In this document: positions 60,720-64,000 of the stretch, piece after piece
Position numbering within the stretch: position 1 is the first letter of the stretch
How the letters are laid out: the number at the start of each line of letters is the position of its first letter
Source: Acinetobacter parvus DSM 16617 = CIP 108168
Lineage (GTDB): Bacteria > Pseudomonadota > Gammaproteobacteria > Pseudomonadales > Moraxellaceae
Reading direction: 5' to 3'
DNA: 64,000 bases
NCBI RefSeq assembly: GCF_000368025.1
Contig: NZ_KB849211.1
Coordinates: 812,322 to 876,321, forward strand
Made by a program: the position numbers and the translations under genes
Notes under the pieces: model-generated
What the model saw: only the letters and a program-made list of their open reading frames with translations
Databases searched by the model: none
Told to the model about the DNA's origin: nothing

Positions 60720-62783
60720 TTAGGCAAAATGTGGCTGCCCTTGCAATACCAAACTATCAATCTTAACAGGCCTGCCAAGCAAGTATCCCTGTAATTGATT
60801 ACAGCCTAAATTTTTAAGAATATCCGCTTGTTGCTGTGTTTCCACTCCCTCAGCCGTGACAATCAAACCTAATTTTGCAGCAAGATGAATTATACTTTCT
60901 AAAATCGCTTCTTCTTTGGAATTGGGTTGTAAATCCATGAGGAAACCACGGTCAATTTTGAGTTCATCGACAGGTAAATTTTTTAAATACAGGAAGCTTG
61001 AGTAACCCGTTCCAAAGTCATCTATTGCGATTCGAATACCGAGCTTACGCAGGCGTTCCAGGGTACGAATAGTTGAATCAATGTGATGCATTGCAGTTGA
61101 TTCAGTAATCTCCAGTATCAGGTTGTGAGGTTGGATTTGATATTTTTCCAATAATTGTTCAAGGACACTGAATAATTTCTTATTTTCAAACTGTAATGCT
61201 GACAGATTCACTGCAATTGGATAAAACGGGTTCTTGCTCTGCTCCCATTTCTGAATTTGTTGACAGGCTTGTTCCAGCGCCCAATATCCCATAGGAATAA
61301 TTAAACCCGTTTTTTCAGCACTTTCAATAAACATTTGTGGCGTAAGCAGCCCCAAAGCTGGATGCTTCCAGCGAATCAGGGCCTCAACACCACAGACTTC
61401 ATAGTTCGCGGTAAATTTTGGCTGGTAAAACAAGACAAACTGCTGCTCATCAACGGCCTTATATAAATCATTGATCAGTTTGGACTGGCTGCGTACATCT
61501 TGCTGATCGCTCATGGACTGGAACACGGTATAGGTATTACGCCCCTGATCTTTTGACACCAGCATGGCAACATCGGCATTAATCAACAAATCCTGAATAT
61601 TGGTGCCATGTTCAGGATACATCGCAATCCCAAGGCTCGCGGATATGTTTATGTCTTTGCTGGCAATTAAATAAGTTCCCTGAATAAAATTCAGAATTTC
61701 TTCGGCAAGCTGTATTGCCTCGTTGATATCGGTATTTTCAGATATCAGGACAAATTCATCGCCACCTATACGGAATAACTTATGGCTTTGATTTAGCTTA
61801 TTGTGTAGACGATTGGCCATCTGGACCAACAACTGATCCCCAATATGATGCCCAAAAGCATCATTCACCGACTTAAAACCATCCAGGTCAATATATAAAA
61901 AGGCAGCCTTTTGCTCATGCAAGCGATGATGGCTAAACACAACCTCTGCATACTCGGTTAAATACATACGGTTAGGCAGCTTGGTTAGGGCATCATGCAG
62001 AGACTGAATCTCAAGCTCTTTATTTATAAAAGTGAGTTGTTGATTACGCTCTTCCAGTCTAGATTCTAAAACCGCAACAGCAAAACCTGCGACAAACACC
62101 AGACTGGTAATAAAGATGATTGTGAACAACAATACACTTTGCTCTGTCTGTGCTGCATTCAAGGCCTTAATAATACTTGCATCAAAATAGGTTGCCACCA
62201 TACCTGTGTAATGCATACCGACAATACTCAGCGCCATTAACAGCGCAACAATGGCTTTTATCCCAATCCGATACCTGACTGCTGACTTATATTTAAAGAT
62301 AAAGAAGAAACTTAGACCAGCCCCACTGATTGCAATTAAAACTGAGCAAATAACCAATAAGGGATCATAATGCATCTGATAATGTTCAACTGTCAGAGCC
62401 ATCATGCCTGTATAATGCATACCCGCTATACCCAAGCCCATAAACACGGCACCAAGAATCAGGCGAGGCAAAGGCAAGGTTGGACGTGAAGTCAGCCACA
62501 CCGCAAAAATAGAGGCAATTGCACCCACCATATAGGAAAGCGTCGTTAACCCCAGATCAAAATGATAGCTTTCTGGCAAATGAATCGCTAGCATTCCCAC
62601 AAAATGCATTGCCCATATCGCCAACCCCAGGATTAAGCCACTCGCAACCAGAATGCTTTTTTCAAACTTTTTATAAGCGGTCTTGAAAACCAGCTCTTCC
62701 ATTGAAAATGCGGCATAGCATGTTGCCACCGCAACCAGAATGGAAACGATGACCAATGTACTATCGTAATCAACGTGTACCAT
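60720..62783 (-). CDS. MHYT-GGDEF-EAL cyclic-di-GMP protein
   Basis: A 687-residue inner-membrane protein. Seven helices carry MHYT-sensor motifs (WAMHFVGM at 57-64, GMHYTGM at 121-127 and 189-195), thought to bind a metal such as copper or to sense gas. A GGDEF domain with intact GGDEF (340-344) and an EAL domain with EAL (467-469) and DDFGTGYSS follow. Both cyclase and phosphodiesterase sites look intact, so the net activity cannot be told. It is a single gene facing a long AT-rich gap. Confidence 0.93.
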   Translation of the reverse strand: MVHVDYDSTLVIVSILVAVATCYAAFSMEELVFKTAYKKFEKSILVASGLILGLAIWAMHFVGMLAIHLPESYHFDLGLTTLSYMVGAIASIFAVWLTSRPTLPLPRLILGAVFMGLGIAGMHYTGMMALTVEHYQMHYDPLLVICSVLIAISGAGLSFFFIFKYKSAVRYRIGIKAIVALLMALSIVGMHYTGMVATYFDASIIKALNAAQTEQSVLLFTIIFITSLVFVAGFAVAVLESRLEERNQQLTFINKELEIQSLHDALTKLPNRMYLTEYAEVVFSHHRLHEQKAAFLYIDLDGFKSVNDAFGHHIGDQLLVQMANRLHNKLNQSHKLFRIGGDEFVLISENTDINEAIQLAEEILNFIQGTYLIASKDINISASLGIAMYPEHGTNIQDLLINADVAMLVSKDQGRNTYTVFQSMSDQQDVRSQSKLINDLYKAVDEQQFVLFYQPKFTANYEVCGVEALIRWKHPALGLLTPQMFIESAEKTGLIIPMGYWALEQACQQIQKWEQSKNPFYPIAVNLSALQFENKKLFSVLEQLLEKYQIQPHNLILEITESTAMHHIDSTIRTLERLRKLGIRIAIDDFGTGYSSFLYLKNLPVDELKIDRGFLMDLQPNSKEEAILESIIHLAAKLGLIVTAEGVETQQQADILKNLGCNQLQGYLLGRPVKIDSLVLQGQPHFA

Positions 62784-63474
62784 AAAGGAATTCCATGATT
62801 ATCCATGACTTTTTTATTTGCCGAGCAAATTGCCTAGGCTCAGAACGATCTTTCACACTCAAAAAAAGATACGAATAGCAGTCATAATCTTTCCTTAACA
62901 ATAACATCATATAACATAAGGTCAAGTCTTTTTCATTTTATAAATCAATAGAATAAAAACATATAATTACTCCAAACCTATAAAAAGACTTGCTTTTTTT
63001 ATTGCACTTTTCACCGAAAGACCAATTTATTTTTGCTAAGTGTTTTTCTTATTTAAGTAGCTACTTCTTATTTGTTTTAAACTGCCCTATGAACTTAAGT
63101 CTGATTGCAGTTTTTTTGTTTTTCTCGTGCACTAAGCACGATATAAAATGCTTATCAGAGACACATATAAACTTTTTTAATTTTTATACTATTATAACTC
63201 TGTTATCAGCAGCATTAAAAACCTCGTTTACCAACAAGAGGGTTCTTTTAACTCAGAGATAAAACTGAGCTTTCTCTTTTTCTACGATTTTGTTTGCTTC
63301 AACACTTATTAGGGTATCCTGCGCAAGGAGCAACGAAATAGAAAAGCATGTGAAGCATCACTTCGTAAGACCAATACGTAAGATTGGAGCTATACCTCAC
63401 CAATGCGCAACATTAGGATGATCCAATAAAAAAGCCCCTGTACAAACAAGGGCTTTTAAAGATTAAACTAAAAT
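62784..63474. other. AT-rich gap between the MHYT gene and ilvC
   Basis: No supported gene is seen in 690 bp; a 90-codon frame at 62990-63262 has a low-complexity, Phe-rich product and no ribosome site. The part at 63271-63305 is about 80 percent like the ilvC 3' end at 63481-63515 and may be a ghost of it. A structured stretch at 63330-63415 could hold a small RNA, but nothing firm can be said. Confidence 0.45.
63430..63457 (-). terminator. ilvC terminator
   Basis: AAAAGCCC (63430-63437) and GGGCTTTT (63450-63457) form an 8-bp stem, 18 bp after the ilvC stop. On the minus strand it is followed by TTTTATTGG. Confidence 0.85.
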
Positions 63475-64000
63475 TTAGTTCTTCTCTTTATCAACGATTT
63501 TGTTCGCTTGAATCCAAGGCATCATCGCACGAAGTTTATTACCTGTTACTTCGATACCGTGTGCAGCATTTTGACGACGGCGAGCAGTCATAGATGGGTA
63601 GTTCAACGCACCTTCCTGAATGAACATTTTCGCATATTCACCAGACTGGATACGTTTCAACGCGTTACGCATTGCTTCACGAGACTGTTCGTTGATTACT
63701 TCAGTACCAGTCACATATTCACCGTACTCAGCATTGTTAGAAACTGAGTAGTTCATGTCAGCAATACCGCCTTCGAACATTAAGTCAACGATTAACTTAA
63801 GTTCATGTAAGCATTCGAAGTAAGCCATTTCTGGTGCATAACCCGCTTCAACCAAAGTTTCGAAGCCCATTTTAACCAATTCAACAGCACCACCACAAAG
63901 AACTGCTTGCTCACCGAATAAGTCAGTTTCAGTTTCTTCACGGAAAGAAGTTTCGATAATACCTGTACGACCACCACCTACACCTGAAGCGTAAGAAAGA
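63475..64000 (-). CDS. ilvC: Ketol-acid reductoisomerase, 3' part
   Basis: The C-terminal 174 residues or so of IlvC; the frame is open to the window edge. The knotted domain is clear: GVGGGRTGIIETSFREETE (metal-binding Glu residues), DLFGEQAVLCGGAVELV, and FEGGIADMNYSVSNNAEYG. IlvC makes 2,3-dihydroxy-isovalerate in branched-chain amino acid synthesis. The C-terminus WIQANKIVDKEKN is typical of Acinetobacter and relatives. A terminator follows. Confidence 0.95.
   Translation of the reverse strand, partial: LSYASGVGGGRTGIIETSFREETETDLFGEQAVLCGGAVELVKMGFETLVEAGYAPEMAYFECLHELKLIVDLMFEGGIADMNYSVSNNAEYGEYVTGTEVINEQSREAMRNALKRIQSGEYAKMFIQEGALNYPSMTARRRQNAAHGIEVTGNKLRAMMPWIQANKIVDKEKN

Noticed and set aside
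62990..63262. 90-codon plus-strand frame rich in Phe and Leu
   Set aside because: AT-rich low-complexity sequence with no ribosome site; the product has no coherent topology or family pattern.
1..64000. CRISPR arrays, rRNA and tRNA genes
   Set aside because: No regularly spaced repeats and no tRNA or rRNA-like sequences were noticed on either strand.

Overview
The window looks like a chromosomal segment of an Acinetobacter species. It is AT-rich, and the backbone genes dusA, tcdA, tatD, two DUF3298-type lipoproteins, prfC, an OsmC-YcaO fusion, a MetR-like regulator, an MHYT-GGDEF-EAL protein and ilvC are of the kind found in that genus. The genus call rests on protein recognition only; no rRNA or tRNA gene is present.

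Layout. (1) 1-1300: chromosomal flank with the end of an MFS transporter, two transposase fragments and the original promoter and 5' end of dusA. (2) 1301-39584: a 38.3-kb genomic island integrated in dusA. A 23-bp repeat of dusA codons marks both ends (1301-1323 and 39562-39584), the tyrosine integrase lies beside the right end, and the displaced dusA 5' end is left at the other side. (3) 39585-46626: the rest of dusA, a small putative cell-wall amidase, tcdA, tatD, two lipoproteins and prfC. (4) 46627-57250: a type I restriction-modification locus (hsdM, an AlbA-type ATPase, hsdS, an Abi_2 protein, hsdR) followed by a tnpB-only IS200/IS605-group element. (5) 57265-64000: ycaO, a MetR-like regulator, an MHYT-GGDEF-EAL gene and the 3' end of ilvC.

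The island is mainly a metal and metalloid resistance island. An arsenic operon (arsC-arsR-arsC-acr3-arsH-trxB, then arsO behind a hairpin) is followed by a large zinc-hook ATPase that may be a defence gene. Next comes a phage-like block (Cys-rich protein, YqaJ nuclease, DUF932 protein, small exported proteins). Then come chromate resistance (chrB-chrA), a Co/Ni module (dmeR/dmeF with a CsoR/RcnR-type operator), an NreB-like exporter with a YqaA-type protein, and a czcCBA-type RND efflux operon with accessory membrane proteins. The chr-to-czc section is bracketed by two direct copies of a replication-like gene spaced exactly 15,600 bp apart; one copy is 5'-truncated. The right arm carries the probable element backbone: two YagK/YfjJ (inovirus Gp2)-type proteins, a non-coding region with strong hairpins, a two-winged-helix protein, a coiled-coil protein possibly made by -1 frameshifting, an unknown 293-aa protein, a PrtN-type protein and the integrase. 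No conjugation, capsid or packaging genes were seen.

How the genes work together: the island supplies its own promoter region and first 17 codons to dusA, so the host enzyme is kept. The metal modules each have local control (ArsR, ChrB, DmeR sites), whereas no regulator was seen beside czc. Phage defence is represented at three places: the zinc-hook ATPase, a UvrD-type helicase remnant, and the restriction locus with its embedded Abi gene.
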